Shown here: in pieces, positions 36,094-45,240 of the stretch
Layout of the letters: each line of letters begins with the position of its first letter
How positions within the stretch are numbered: the first letter of the stretch is position 1
Origin: Lysobacteraceae bacterium
GTDB taxonomy: Bacteria; Pseudomonadota; Gammaproteobacteria; Xanthomonadales; Rhodanobacteraceae
NCBI GenBank assembly: GCA_028871555.1
Contig: JAGWNA010000019.1
Coordinates: 1 to 47,032, forward strand
Length of the DNA: 47,032 nt
Reading direction: 5' to 3'
Program-made: the position numbers and the translations under genes
The notes under the pieces: model-generated
The model's database searches: none
What the model saw: only the letters and a program-made list of their open reading frames with translations
Told to the model about the DNA's origin: nothing

Positions 36094-39000
36094 GCTTTCA
36101 ACTCCTTGTGCAGATCCTGCAGGCTGTGCACCTCGTCGTCGCTGCGGAAATCCAGCGAATGCACGAGTGCACGCGCACCTGCAACGGTCGTGGAATAGGT
36201 GACGCGGTGCTGCAGTGCTTCGCGCCGGATCGAGAACGAGTCGGCGATCGCCTGTTTGCCCTCGGTGGTGTTGACGATATAGACGATCTCGCCGTTCTTG
36301 ATCAGATCCACGATGTGCGGGCGGCCTTCGAGCACCTTGTTGATACGCTCGCAAAGCACGCCGTGCTCGGCCAGATAGCTGGCGGTACCGGAGGTCGCCA
36401 CCAGATTGAAACCGCGAGCGATCACTTCCCGGGCCACCGGCAACAGGCGATCCTTGTCGGCATCGCGAACGGACAGGAACACCTTGCCCACGGTCGGCGG
36501 TTTGATGCCGGCAGCCTCATGGCCGCGGGCGAAGGCGGCGCCGAAACTGCGTCCGACTCCCATCACCTCGCCGGTCGAACGCATTTCGGGGCCGAGGATC
36601 GGGTCGACGTTCTGGAATTTCAGGAACGGGAAGATCGCCTCCTTGACCGAGTAGTACCCCGGAATGACTTCGCGGGTCGCGCCGAGGCTTGCCAGCGAGC
36701 GACCGGCCATCACCCGGGCCGCGATCTTGGCCAGTGGCACGCCGGTCGCCTTGGAGACGAACGGCACCGTGCGCGAGGCCCGCGGGTTCACTTCGAGGAT
36801 GAACACGACATCGCCCTGGATCGCGAACTGGGTGTTCATCAGGCCGATGACCTTCAGCTCGCGCGCCATCACGGTGACCTGGCGCCGCATTTCGCGCTGG
36901 ATTTCCGGCGTGAGCGAATAAGGCGGCAACGAGCACGATGAATCGCCCGAATGCACACCGGCCTCCTCGATGTGCTCCATGATGCCGCCGATCAGCACCT
37001 GGCCTGCGGCGTCGGCGATGACATCGACATCCACTTCGACCGCATGATCGAGGAACCGGTCCAGCAGCACCGGCGAATCGTTGGACACCTTGACCGCATC
37101 GCGGATGTAGCGCGACAGGTCGGCATCGTCATGCACCACTTCCATCGCGCGACCGCCCAGCACGTAGCTGGGCCGCACCACCAGCGGATAGCCGATCTCG
37201 CGCGCCAGCGCCAGCGCTTCGTCTGCGTTGCGCGCCGTGCGGTTGGGCGGCTGCTTCAGGCCGATCTTTCCGATCATCTGCTGGAAGCGCTCGCGGTCCT
37301 CGGCCAGGTCGATCGAGTCGGGGCTGGTGCCGATGATCGGCACGCCGGCCGCCTCGAGCGCGCGCGCCAGCTTCAGCGGAGTCTGCCCGCCGTACTGCAC
37401 GATCACTCCCTTGGGCCGCTCGACGTGAACGATTTCCAGCACGTCCTCCAGCGTCAGCGGTTCGAAGTAGAGGCGATCGGAGGTGTCGTAGTCGGTCGAG
37501 ACGGTCTCCGGGTTGCAGTTGACCATGATGGTCTCGTAACCGTCCTCGCGCAGCGCCAGCGAGGCATGCACGCAGCAGTAATCGAACTCGATGCCCTGGC
37601 CGATGCGGTTCGGGCCGCCGCCGAGCACGATGATCTTGTCGCGATCGGCAGGGGCCGCCTCGCATTCCTCCTCGTAGGTCGAATACATGTAGGCGGTGCT
37701 GGTGGCGAATTCCGCCGCACAGGAGTCCACCCTCTTGTAGACCGGGCGTACGCCGAGCGTGTGACGCAGATGGCGTACCGCCGCTTCGTCGGTATTGAGC
37801 AGCTCGGCCACCCGCGCGTCGGAAAAACCGAGCCGCTTGAGTTCGCGCATGCGCGGCTCATCCAGCGCCGTGATGCCCTGTGCAACGACCTGCGTCTCGG
37901 TCAGCACGATGTCCTCGAACGCCGCCAGAAACCAGGGATCGACCCGGCTCAGGCCATGCACTTCTTCCAGCGACAGGCCGGCGCGGAACGCGTCGGCCAG
38001 ATGAAACACCCGATCCGGCCGCGGTTCGCGCAGCTCGCGCTTGAGCACGGCCAGGCCGGCTTCGGTGCTGATGTCCAGACCGGTCGGGTTCAGGCCGGTC
38101 TTGCCGATCTCCAGCCCGCGCAGCGCCTTCTGCAGCGACTCGTGGAATGTCCGGCCGATCGCCATCACCTCGCCTACCGACTTCATCTGCGTGGTGAGGC
38201 GCGCATCGGCCGAGGGGAATTTCTCGAACGCGAAGCGCGGGATCTTGGTGACCACATAGTCGATGGTCGGCTCGAACGAGGCCGGGGTCAGACCGCCGGT
38301 GATGTCGTTCTTCAGCTCGTCCAGCGTATAGCCCACCGCCAGCTTCGCGGCGATCTTGGCGATCGGGAACCCGGTAGCCTTGGACGCCAGCGCGGACGAG
38401 CGCGACACCCGCGGATTCATCTCGATGACCACCACGCGGCCGTCTTCGGCATTGATGCCGAACTGCACGTTGGAGCCGCCGGTATCCACCCCGATCTTGC
38501 GCAGCACGGCGATCGAGGCGTCGCGCAGGCGCTGGTATTCCTTGTCGGTGAGGGTCTGCGCCGGTGCCACGGTGATCGAGTCGCCGGTATGCACGCCCAT
38601 CGGATCGAGGTTCTCGATCGAGCAGACGATGATGCAGTTGTCCGCGCTGTCGCGAACCACCTCCATCTCGAACTCCTTCCAGCCGAGCACCGATTCCTCG
38701 ACCAGCACCTCGCCCACCGGCGACAGTTCGAGGCCGCGCTTGACGATCTCTTCGAACTCCTCACGGTTGTAGGCAATGCCGCCGCCGGAGCCGCCCAGGG
38801 TGAAACTGGGCCGGATCACGGTGGGAAAGCCCACCTTGGCCTGGGTCAGCAGGGCCTGCTCGAAGCTGCGCACCACCTCGGCCCTGGGGCAGTCCAGCCC
38901 GATCTCGGCCATCGCCACGCGGAACAGTTCGCGATCCTCCGCCATGCGGATCGCCTCGCGCGAGGCGCCGATCAGCTCGACGCCGTATTTCTCCAGCACG

Positions 39001-39317
39001 CCGTGATCGGCCAGATCGAGCGCGCAGTTGAGGCCGGTCTGTCCGCCCATCGTCGGCAGCACCGCGTCGGGGCGCTCCTTGGCGATGATGCGCTCCACCG
39101 TCTGCCAGTTGATCGGCTCGATGTAGACGGCATCGGCGGTTTCCGGATCGGTCATGATCGTGGCCGGATTGGAGTTCACCAGGATCACCCGGTAGCCCTC
39201 TTCCTTCAACGCCTTGCAGGCTTGCGCGCCGGAGTAGTCGAACTCGCAGGCCTGACCGATCACGATCGGGCCGGCGCCGATGATGAGGATGCTCTTGATA
39301 TCGGTACGCTTGGCCAT
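36090..39317 (-). CDS. carB: Carbamoyl-phosphate synthase large subunit
   Basis: 1075 residues, full length. Two homologous halves each carry an ATP-grasp domain; the first begins [20 protein letters not shown] and the second at about residue 555 ([20 protein letters not shown]). The C-terminal allosteric domain follows after about residue 935 ([20 protein letters not shown]). It makes carbamoyl phosphate for pyrimidines and arginine with CarA. TGATG overlap with carA and ATGA overlap with greA give strict coupling carA-carB-greA. Confidence 0.98.
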   Translation of the reverse strand: MAKRTDIKSILIIGAGPIVIGQACEFDYSGAQACKALKEEGYRVILVNSNPATIMTDPETADAVYIEPINWQTVERIIAKERPDAVLPTMGGQTGLNCALDLADHGVLEKYGVELIGASREAIRMAEDRELFRVAMAEIGLDCPRAEVVRSFEQALLTQAKVGFPTVIRPSFTLGGSGGGIAYNREEFEEIVKRGLELSPVGEVLVEESVLGWKEFEMEVVRDSADNCIIVCSIENLDPMGVHTGDSITVAPAQTLTDKEYQRLRDASIAVLRKIGVDTGGSNVQFGINAEDGRVVVIEMNPRVSRSSALASKATGFPIAKIAAKLAVGYTLDELKNDITGGLTPASFEPTIDYVVTKIPRFAFEKFPSADARLTTQMKSVGEVMAIGRTFHESLQKALRGLEIGKTGLNPTGLDISTEAGLAVLKRELREPRPDRVFHLADAFRAGLSLEEVHGLSRVDPWFLAAFEDIVLTETQVVAQGITALDEPRMRELKRLGFSDARVAELLNTDEAAVRHLRHTLGVRPVYKRVDSCAAEFATSTAYMYSTYEEECEAAPADRDKIIVLGGGPNRIGQGIEFDYCCVHASLALREDGYETIMVNCNPETVSTDYDTSDRLYFEPLTLEDVLEIVHVERPKGVIVQYGGQTPLKLARALEAAGVPIIGTSPDSIDLAEDRERFQQMIGKIGLKQPPNRTARNADEALALAREIGYPLVVRPSYVLGGRAMEVVHDDADLSRYIRDAVKVSNDSPVLLDRFLDHAVEVDVDVIADAAGQVLIGGIMEHIEEAGVHSGDSSCSLPPYSLTPEIQREMRRQVTVMARELKVIGLMNTQFAIQGDVVFILEVNPRASRTVPFVSKATGVPLAKIAARVMAGRSLASLGATREVIPGYYSVKEAIFPFLKFQNVDPILGPEMRSTGEVMGVGRSFGAAFARGHEAAGIKPPTVGKVFLSVRDADKDRLLPVAREVIARGFNLVATSGTASYLAEHGVLCERINKVLEGRPHIVDLIKNGEIVYIVNTTEGKQAIADSFSIRREALQHRVTYSTTVAGARALVHSLDFRSDDEVHSLQDLHKELKA

Positions 39318-40459
39318 CAGAGGGCCTCCTGCGCCTTGGCGGCGGTCATCATCATGGCGAACCGGTCGAACAGGTAGCCGATGTCATGCGGTCCCGGGCT
39401 CGCCTCGGGATGTCCCTGGAAACAGAACGCCGGCCGGTCGGTCAGCGCAAAGCCTTGCAGGGTGCCATCAAAAAGCGAGCTGTGGGTGACCCGCACGTTG
39501 GCCGGCAGCGTGGCCGGATCCACCGCAAAGCCGTGGTTCTGGGAGGTGATCAGCACGCGACCGTCATCGAGATCCTTCACTGGATGGTTCGCGCCGTGAT
39601 GGCCGAACTTCATCTTGAGTGTCTTCGCACCCAGCGCCAGGCCCATGATCTGGTGGCCCAGACAGATGCCGAACAGCGGCACCCTGGCGTCAAGCAGCGC
39701 GCGCGTGGCTGCGATCGCATAATCGCAGGCGGCAGGGTCGCCCGGACCGTTGGAAAGGAACACGCCGTCGGGCTGCATCGCGAGCACGTCGGCTGCAGGG
39801 GTCTGCGCCGGCACGACGGTGATGTCGCAGCCCTGTTCGGCCAGCAGGCGCAGGATGTTGTGTTTCACGCCGAAGTCGTAGGCGACGACATTGAAACGCA
39901 TCTCCGGCCGGTTGAAAGCCCGGTGATCGAGGTCGTAGGTGCCCTGGTTCCAGTCGTAGGGACGATCGACGCTGACCACTCTGGCCAGATCCATGCCGGC
40001 GAGGCCGGGAAATGCCCGCGCCTTCGCCAGCGCATCCTCGACGTCGACCTGCGCAGAGGCAACGATGCAACCGGCCAGCGCCCCCTTGTCGCGCAGGATG
40101 CGGGTCAGCCTGCGGGTATCGATACCGGCGATGGCAACGGTACCGTGGCGCCTGAGGTAGTCCGGCAGGCTCCCGGTGCTGCGCCAGCTGCTGGCACGAC
40201 GGGTCACCTCGCGCACGATGAGCCCGGCAGCGTGCACGGCGGCCGATTCGGCGTCATCGGCGTTGACACCGGTGTTGCCGATATGCGGACAGGTCAGCGT
40301 CACGATCTGGCGCGCGTAGGAAGGATCGGTGAGGATCTCCTGGTAACCGGTCATGGCCGTATTGAAGACCACCTCGCCAATCGTCTCGCCGGTCGCGCCC
40401 ACGGCTTGGCCATGAAACACGCTACCGTCTTCGAGGGCCAGCAGAGCAGGAGTGGGCAT
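39317..40459 (-). CDS. carA: Carbamoyl-phosphate synthase small subunit
   Basis: 380 residues. The N-terminal CPSase domain starts [20 protein letters not shown]. The glutaminase domain contains the nucleophile Cys in [17 protein letters not shown] and His-Glu in GHPEASPGP. It supplies ammonia to CarB. The ATG at 40459 has AAGGCGG seven bases upstream; a longer reading from 40495 is unlikely. Upstream lies a divergent oxygenase gene that separates carA from dapB. Confidence 0.97.
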   Translation of the reverse strand: MPTPALLALEDGSVFHGQAVGATGETIGEVVFNTAMTGYQEILTDPSYARQIVTLTCPHIGNTGVNADDAESAAVHAAGLIVREVTRRASSWRSTGSLPDYLRRHGTVAIAGIDTRRLTRILRDKGALAGCIVASAQVDVEDALAKARAFPGLAGMDLARVVSVDRPYDWNQGTYDLDHRAFNRPEMRFNVVAYDFGVKHNILRLLAEQGCDITVVPAQTPAADVLAMQPDGVFLSNGPGDPAACDYAIAATRALLDARVPLFGICLGHQIMGLALGAKTLKMKFGHHGANHPVKDLDDGRVLITSQNHGFAVDPATLPANVRVTHSSLFDGTLQGFALTDRPAFCFQGHPEASPGPHDIGYLFDRFAMMMTAAKAQEAL

Positions 40460-40672
40460 ACAGTAACCGCCTTTTGGATGCAGCAAGATCCGCAAGCCAC
40501 ACGATTGCTGGCTTGTGACACTTGGAAGGGAAAGGGTCAGGGCGGGCCGAAATGATAGGCGGCGGCGTGGTTTCTGTCCACCGTACGAAGCATGAACAGT
40601 CTGCTTTCGGCTTGATTGGCAACAATCGACCAGCGCTACACTAGGCGACGTTTAACCGGAGTTGAATGCCTC

Positions 40673-41368
40673 ATGCCTGCTGCCGTCCTGCTCGATCCCG
40701 CCCGACTCGATCGCCCGGATACCACGGTGCAGCAACAACCCTTTCCATTCATGGTTGCGCACGGGCAACTGCCGGATGAGGCGCGCAGCGAGCTGGATCG
40801 CGACTTCCCCGGTTACACCAGTGCGGGTTTCTTTCCCTACGACCCCGGCGATTGCGGCCCTGCGGTCAATGCACTGATCGAAAACATGACCGCACCGGCC
40901 TTCGCCGATGCGGTCGGCCGCAGGCTCGGCATCGACAACCTTGCCGATTACCCGACCCTGGTCACGTTGTGCCGCCTGCTCAACAAGCGTCATGGCACCA
41001 TCCACACCGACAGCCGGTCCAAGATAGTCACGGCGCTGATCTATCTGAACGAGCGATGGCCGGATACCAGCGATGGCTGTCTGCGCTTTCTGCACAGGAT
41101 CGACGATATCGACAGCCTCGTGGTGCCGGAACTGACCCCGCTGTACGGCGAATTTGCCGTATTCAGGCGCAGCGACAACTCCTTCCACGGTCATCTCCCC
41201 TACGAAGGCGAACGACGCGTGATCCAGGTTGCCTGGCTGACCAGCGAGGAAGACAAGCTGCGCAAGACCAGACGCGGAAAATTCTCGCGGGCATTCAAGA
41301 AACTGTTCGGCAGCCTCGATACCCGATTTGGTGCCGGCCGCGACCGCAACGCTTCGCATAGGGACTGA
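40673..41368 (+). CDS. 2-oxoglutarate/Fe(II)-dependent oxygenase family protein
   Basis: 231 residues. The double-stranded beta-helix metal motif HxD is in GTIHTDSRSK, with the distal His in SFHGHLPYEGERRVIQVAWL and the 2OG-binding Arg (RR) shortly after. The C-terminus is strongly basic (KTRRGKFSRAFKKLF). Similar proteins appear near polysaccharide genes in proteobacteria, but the substrate is unknown. The ATG at 40673 is eleven bases after GGAG; TACACT at 40637 may be its -10 box. The gene interrupts the minus-strand dapB-carA order. Confidence 0.78.
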   Translation: MPAAVLLDPARLDRPDTTVQQQPFPFMVAHGQLPDEARSELDRDFPGYTSAGFFPYDPGDCGPAVNALIENMTAPAFADAVGRRLGIDNLADYPTLVTLCRLLNKRHGTIHTDSRSKIVTALIYLNERWPDTSDGCLRFLHRIDDIDSLVVPELTPLYGEFAVFRRSDNSFHGHLPYEGERRVIQVAWLTSEEDKLRKTRRGKFSRAFKKLFGSLDTRFGAGRDRNASHRD

Positions 41369-41400
41369 ATCCGGCGGCAGTTCGTCCGCCGCCGGAATGC

Positions 41401-42201
41401 CTAAAGCGACGCGGCGATCACGTCGTCCAGATGCCAATGGCCGGGGGCGCGGCCGCTCAGCCAGCAGGCCGCCTGCAATGCACCGCGGGCAAAAATGCTG
41501 CGATCGGTGGCGCGATGGCTCAGCTCCAGCCGCTCCCCCTGCCCGAGCAACATGGCGGTGTGCTCGCCGACGACATCGCCGCCACGCAGTACCGCGAACC
41601 CGATACTGCCCTGGGCGCGCGCGCCGGTGCGGCCGGCACGGCTGAATACGGCTGCAGCCTCCAGCGTGGTATCGCGTGCCGCAGCCGCGGCCTGGCCAAG
41701 TGCCAGCGCCGTGCCCGACGGCGCATCCTGCTTGCGGCCATGATGGGCCTCGACGATCTCCAGATCCCAGCCGGGCAGCGCAACGGCAGCCTGACGCAAC
41801 AACCGCGTCAACACCGCGATGCCGAGGCTGAAATTCGCCGCGCGCATCACAGCGATGCTTCGCCCGGCCCGCTCCAGCCGCGCCTCCAGCTCGGCGTCGA
41901 TGCCCGTGGTGCCGCTCACCAGCGGCGTGCCGTGCGCCAGGCAATAGTCGAGCGCCGTGGCCAGGGCCGCCGGCCCGCTGAAATCGATGACCACGTCGAT
42001 GGCTTCCGCCTTGCCCCAGTCATGGGCATAGCACGGTGGATGGGGGCTGCCGGCAAATACCGGCAGGCCATCGTGCGGCGAACCGGGAGACACCACCGCA
42101 TGCGCCAACTCGAAACGCGGATCCCCGTCGAGCAGGCTCATCAAGGCGCTTCCCATCCGGCCGGTGGCACCATTGATGGCCAGACGAAGGGGGCGGGACA
42201 T
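41401..42201 (-). CDS. dapB: 4-hydroxy-tetrahydrodipicolinate reductase
   Basis: 266 residues. The NAD(P) motif INGATGRMGSAL opens the protein; VVIDFSGPAAL, SGTTGIDAE and the catalytic EAHHGRKQDAPSGTA with Lys follow. It catalyses the second branch step of lysine and diaminopimelate synthesis. The ATG at 42201 has GGAG seven bases upstream; GTG 42207 is less likely. It normally follows dnaJ in this lineage; here a 3-kb island separates them. Confidence 0.96.
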   Translation of the reverse strand: MSRPLRLAINGATGRMGSALMSLLDGDPRFELAHAVVSPGSPHDGLPVFAGSPHPPCYAHDWGKAEAIDVVIDFSGPAALATALDYCLAHGTPLVSGTTGIDAELEARLERAGRSIAVMRAANFSLGIAVLTRLLRQAAVALPGWDLEIVEAHHGRKQDAPSGTALALGQAAAAARDTTLEAAAVFSRAGRTGARAQGSIGFAVLRGGDVVGEHTAMLLGQGERLELSHRATDRSIFARGALQAACWLSGRAPGHWHLDDVIAASL

Positions 42202-42446
42202 CGTCACACTCCAGGCAAAATAGTCAGTCGGGACATGCTAGCAGGCGTCGGTGGCGCATGCCCCAAAGTCGTCGTTACCCTAGCCGTTTATGGCGCGACG
42301 TCCCCCCCGCTTTGAGTAGCGGTTCGGTTTAGGGATGCTCTGATCAACCCCAGCACAGGCGTCACCGGTCTGTCTGCGCGTGATAGTCTCGTGCGCGATG
42401 CCAAAGTCCGCCAAGCCTACCGGCTGACCGCCTAAAGGGGATGCAG
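42202..42446. other. Intergenic border of the island, possible IS-end relic
   Basis: 245 bp without a gene. It includes the poly-C stretch CGACGTCCCCCCCGC and, from about 42331, TTAGGGATGCTCTGATCAAC, which resembles the terminal repeat of some IS elements seen in Xanthomonadales. A short open piece starting ATGCCAAAGTCCGCC at 42399 stops after nine codons and may be a transposase start relic. This is pattern memory, not proof. Confidence 0.3.
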
Positions 42447-42671
42447 ATGAATTACCACGACATCATCACTATCGAGCCAAGCAAACGCGGCGGCAAGCCC
42501 TGCATCCGGGGCCTGCGCATGACCGTTTACGACGTGCTCGACTACCTCGCCGCTGGTATGACGCCGGAGCAGATCGTCGAGGATTTCGATTACCTGCGCA
42601 TAGAGGATATTCGCGCGTGTCTGGCCTACGCCGCCGACCGCGAGCGTCACCAGTTGGCGATCAGTGCATGA
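42447..42671 (+). CDS. DUF433 antitoxin-like protein
   Basis: 74 residues. The DUF433 pattern is seen in ITIEPSKRGGKPCIRGLRMT, VYDVLDYLAAGMTPEQIVED and LRIEDIRACLAYAADRE. DUF433 proteins resemble VapB antitoxins and carry a winged-helix-like fold. The ATG at 42447 has AGGGG seven bases upstream, better placed than for 42441. Its stop overlaps the start of the toxin gene (ATGA), the standard TA arrangement. Confidence 0.9.
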   Translation: MNYHDIITIEPSKRGGKPCIRGLRMTVYDVLDYLAAGMTPEQIVEDFDYLRIEDIRACLAYAADRERHQLAISA

Positions 42672-43000
42672 AGCTATTGTACGACGAGAACCTGTCACCG
42701 AAATTGGTGATGGCGTTAAACGATGTGTTTCCGGATTCGGCTCATGTCGATCGCGTCGGCCTCGGCGGGGCCAGCGACCGCGAGGTGTGGGAGTACGCCC
42801 GCGACAACGGCTACACCTTGATCAGCAAGGATTCGGATTTCCAGGAAATGAGCCTGCTGCACGGCTACCCACCCAAGGTGATCTGGCTCAAGCGCGGCAA
42901 CTGCACCAATAAACAGATCGAACTCATCCTGCGCAATAAGTCCGCGCAGATCGCCGAGTTGTTGGACGATCCGGAAGCGGCGCTCTTGCTGCTGTTGTAG
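42668..43000 (+). CDS. DUF5615 PIN-like toxin
   Basis: 110 residues. The PIN-like DUF5615 pattern includes LLYDENLSPKLVMALNDVFP (Asp-Glu metal ligands), the Asp in SHVDRVGLGGASDREVWEYA-like text (here AHVDRVGLGGASD), and ISKDSDFQEMS with further acidic residues. Paired with DUF433 it is expected to be a VapC-like ribonuclease neutralised by the upstream protein. The very short coupling and the lack of other partners support a complete TA module. Confidence 0.88.
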   Translation: MKLLYDENLSPKLVMALNDVFPDSAHVDRVGLGGASDREVWEYARDNGYTLISKDSDFQEMSLLHGYPPKVIWLKRGNCTNKQIELILRNKSAQIAELLDDPEAALLLLL

Positions 43001-43009
43001 TCCACCGGC

Positions 43010-43280
43010 AAAAACACAATGCCCCCGGGCTGCTGAAGGCCGTCGCCGGCACGGTCCAGGAGGCCGACGTGCCCCCGCTGACATCCAGCACCACGGTGGC
43101 GGGAATGCCGCCGTTGTAGACCGGCGGTAGGTTCACCGGCGCGCTCACCGTCGGCGTGCCCTGGGTCGCCTGCTCCAGGTAGCCGTCCTTCTTCAGGTAC
43201 TGCACCGTGTAGTCGGCGCCGAACACGCTCGGCAGGGTGCTGGCGTAGCTGTACGCGGTGACGTTGCCGGCACGGGCCCA
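43010..43280 (-). pseudogene. Coding fragment truncated at both ends
   Basis: About 90 codons on the minus strand look like real protein: GNVTAYSYASTLPSVFGADY, TVQYLKKDGYLEQATQGTP and VYNGGIPATVVLDVSGG, ending SSPGALCF. It begins directly at the mobile-element-like sequence near 43282 and stops making sense where it meets the toxin gene near 43010. There is no start or stop of its own. The repetitive beta-like, Ser/Thr/Gly-rich style suggests a surface or secreted protein, but I do not recognise the family. Confidence 0.4.
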
Positions 43281-43281
43281 A

Positions 43282-43307
43282 TGTGTCAAAACAAGACTTG
43301 ACCCCGA
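43282..43307. repeat. Mobile-element-junction-like sequence
   Basis: TGTCAAAACAAGACTTGACC followed by CCGATC. Sequences of the form TGTCAAAA..CAAGACcTGACCCC flank REP-associated tyrosine transposase (RAYT) genes in Xanthomonadales and Pseudomonas; here no transposase is present. It marks the exact point where a minus-strand gene fragment and a plus-strand gene meet, and it encodes the first residues of the plus-strand gene. Confidence 0.35.
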
Positions 43308-44107
43308 TCTCCCTGGCCTATCAGAACACGTTGGCTGGCGTCCACGCCGCCGATCCCGAAGAGGCTGCTGCGAACAAGGTGGCGCTCGACCGTGTGACGG
43401 CGCACCTGGCGAACTTGCAACAGGGTGACACACCCGGCGCGTTCCGTGCGCCAGGAGCCTTCGGTGCAGCGGGGGCGTTTGGAGGGGCGTTTGGAGGGGC
43501 TGCTGGCGGGGCGCTCGGCGGTCTGACGGTGGGAAATTTGCTGACGGCGCAACATAACGCAGCGTTGGAGCATAACGCCGCGGACAAAACGAGGATCGAA
43601 GCGAACAACTCGATCGGTCAGGAAAATGGGCGTCTGCAGAAGGCAGCGGACGATGCGTTGAAGGAGTACCAGACAACGGCCGCTAACGAGGCTTCGGGCA
43701 GCATGCTGCATCCAGAGGACGCAGTTGTGGCGAAGTACGCTCCGCGACCGGGCCTGACGAAGGACGAATTTGACGCATGGCAGAACACACCGATCGGAAG
43801 AACCGACATGGCGCTGTTTATGAAGTCGCTTAGACGTTCAGCGCTTTCCACTACGCACTTTTTCAATCTCGGCGATAGTGCTCCCTCGTCTATCAACGCG
43901 CTAGATCCGTCACATTTTCGCTTCGACGCCCAGGGTAACTTCACAGGGTTGGACAACGACGCCAATGACAACGCGTACCCCGTTAGTAAGATTTTAGGCC
44001 GTAATAAGTTCAATGCGCAGATGATCAGCGCGTTCGGGCCGCAGTATCTCAAATGGCTACACGACGAGGCCGTTGCGCGTAGAGGGACACAGAACACCAG
44101 CGGCTAG
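43283..44107 (+). CDS. Unknown protein with Gly/Ala-rich segment
   Basis: 274 residues from a GTG at 43283; TTG 43331 and GTG 43379 are other possible starts. Because the first residues (SKQDLTPI) come from the junction-like sequence, the original N-terminus may be lost. Residues about 50-78 are a Gly/Ala/Phe repeat (GAFGAAGAFGGAFGG), partly from a duplicated 12-bp unit, long enough to cross a membrane or form a flexible collar. A helical, Asn/Ala-rich region follows, then SALSTTHFFNLGDSAPSSI and a polar C-terminus LKWLHDEAVARRG. No known domain. Codon choice is less GC-biased than core genes. It is convergent with, and overlaps by four bases, the small membrane protein gene on the minus strand. 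Confidence 0.5.
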   Translation: MSKQDLTPISLAYQNTLAGVHAADPEEAAANKVALDRVTAHLANLQQGDTPGAFRAPGAFGAAGAFGGAFGGAAGGALGGLTVGNLLTAQHNAALEHNAADKTRIEANNSIGQENGRLQKAADDALKEYQTTAANEASGSMLHPEDAVVAKYAPRPGLTKDEFDAWQNTPIGRTDMALFMKSLRRSALSTTHFFNLGDSAPSSINALDPSHFRFDAQGNFTGLDNDANDNAYPVSKILGRNKFNAQMISAFGPQYLKWLHDEAVARRGTQNTSG

Positions 44108-44406
44108 TATGGGCGCCAAAAGCCGCGATGATATATCTGGTCTATTACATCAGCAACAAACCCGAAGGCGATAAGCGCGCATATCGACAGGATTAACCAC
44201 CAGAGCAGTTTTTTGCTCCACACGATGGCGGTCGTTGTCTCGAATACGTGCGCCATCTCCCTCGCGCGCAGTTGAATGTACTTCGCCTGCCGCGCGAGAT
44301 CCGTCGCTTCGGGCATGTCGGCGTTGACTTTCGTCCACAAGGCGACATCGAGCTGGCCGCCGGCGACTTCGGTCGCGGCGGCCTGATAGTAGGTCTTGTC
44401 AGTCAT
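44104..44406 (-). CDS. Small single-span membrane protein
   Basis: 100 residues. The N-terminal helical part YYQAAATEVAGGQLDVALWT plus QAKYIQLRARE resembles a short helical domain found at the start of various bacterial membrane proteins (pattern A-x-x-E-x-x-x-G-x-x-x-x-x-LW...YI-x-x-R). One strong membrane helix, LLWWLILSICALIAFGFVADV, ends close to the C-terminus. The ATG at 44406 has GGAG six bases upstream and overlaps the stop of the zinc-ribbon gene by eight bases. Function unknown. Confidence 0.65.
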   Translation of the reverse strand: MTDKTYYQAAATEVAGGQLDVALWTKVNADMPEATDLARQAKYIQLRAREMAHVFETTTAIVWSKKLLWWLILSICALIAFGFVADVIDQIYHRGFWRPY

Positions 44407-44782
44407 AACCTTCTCCGAACGCATCTTCTCCGGCCATATCTGCTAGTACGTAATGGTAGTAAGGGCCGTCGGGGTCGATCCCGTTGCCGCCACATCGTGG
44501 ACAGCCGCCCGGCCCTTCGCCGCCACAGCGCCGACACGTTATGTACTCCATGGCTTTGATTTCCGCAGGTGCAGGCGCTGACAGTGGTTCCTTCGCAACT
44601 TCAATCTGCGATCCTTTGCACTGCGTGCAGCGAAACTTCGACAGATCCTCGGCGAACAGTGCTGGCGCAGACCGCCACGGGAAGTACCTCGTCGAGATGA
44701 GCCCGATGTACTCTTCCGTCACATCTATAGCGTTGTTGCAGTTGTGGCACACGAGCCGGTCGCCCACGACGATTGCGTCGCT
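44399..44782 (-). CDS. Zinc-ribbon protein with DnaJ-like CxxCxGxG motif
   Basis: 127 residues from a GTG at 44782, chosen for the strong AAGGGGGCGGT ribosome site; an ATG at 44869 would add 29 residues. Cysteine pairs: LVCHNCNNAID, FRCTQCKGSQ, and ITCRRCGGEGPGGCPRCGGN, the last like a DnaJ zinc repeat. Four CxxC pairs can bind two zinc ions. The C-terminus is acidic (MAGEDAFGEGYD). It may be an RNA-, protein- or redox-related zinc scaffold; no family recognised. It sits between two small membrane-protein genes. Confidence 0.6.
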   Translation of the reverse strand, partial: SDAIVVGDRLVCHNCNNAIDVTEEYIGLISTRYFPWRSAPALFAEDLSKFRCTQCKGSQIEVAKEPLSAPAPAEIKAMEYITCRRCGGEGPGGCPRCGGNGIDPDGPYYHYVLADMAGEDAFGEGYD

Positions 44783-44828
44783 CACACCGCCCCCTTCGCC
44801 TCGCGGCTTCGTGGTAATTTCGAGCCTG

Positions 44829-45128
44829 TCAACCCGGCCCGCGTGCGGAGAGTAGCACGGCTGCCTCATGTCGACTCACCGCTGCGGTCAAACGCACGGT
44901 CCCGAGCGCGGAACAACGCACTTTCGCGCGGATGGCATCATTGACCGCTGCGTCGTACACGTTGGCGATTCCAACCGTGCCGCGCATCACCCACATCGTC
45001 GGTCCCAAGGCCATGAGATAAATGGTGACGATGGAACGCACAGCCTCCGAGTCCCAGAGACTGACACCATGGGCGTGCATCGTACGCAGGGCCGAGAGGA
45101 TTTGATCGAACTCAGTGGGAGCGAACAC
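44829..45128 (-). CDS. Small membrane-associated protein, unknown
   Basis: 99 residues from a GTG at 45128 (no clear ribosome site). It reads MFAPTEFDQILSALRTM, a hydrophobic segment IVTIYLMALGPTMWVMRGTV and VRLTAAVSRHEAAVLLSARG at the end. The N-terminus may be incomplete. It is the first of three closely spaced minus-strand genes of the island (gap 46 bp to the zinc-ribbon gene). Moderate GC, no known domain; it could be a non-coding open frame. Confidence 0.4.
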   Translation of the reverse strand: MFAPTEFDQILSALRTMHAHGVSLWDSEAVRSIVTIYLMALGPTMWVMRGTVGIANVYDAAVNDAIRAKVRCSALGTVRLTAAVSRHEAAVLLSARGPG

Positions 45129-45240
45129 ATACGCAAGAGCGGCGATGCATCGAGACGGCGTCTTTTTGCAGAAAAGCGGCGTTGCCGAAGCGGCGGGAGG
45201 GCTATGCGGACAGCGGACAGAACACCGTTAGAGTGCTGTT

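Noticed and set aside
36951..39377. 808-codon plus-strand frame opposite carB
   Set aside because: His/Gln/Arg-rich translation, mirror of carB codons, no motif.
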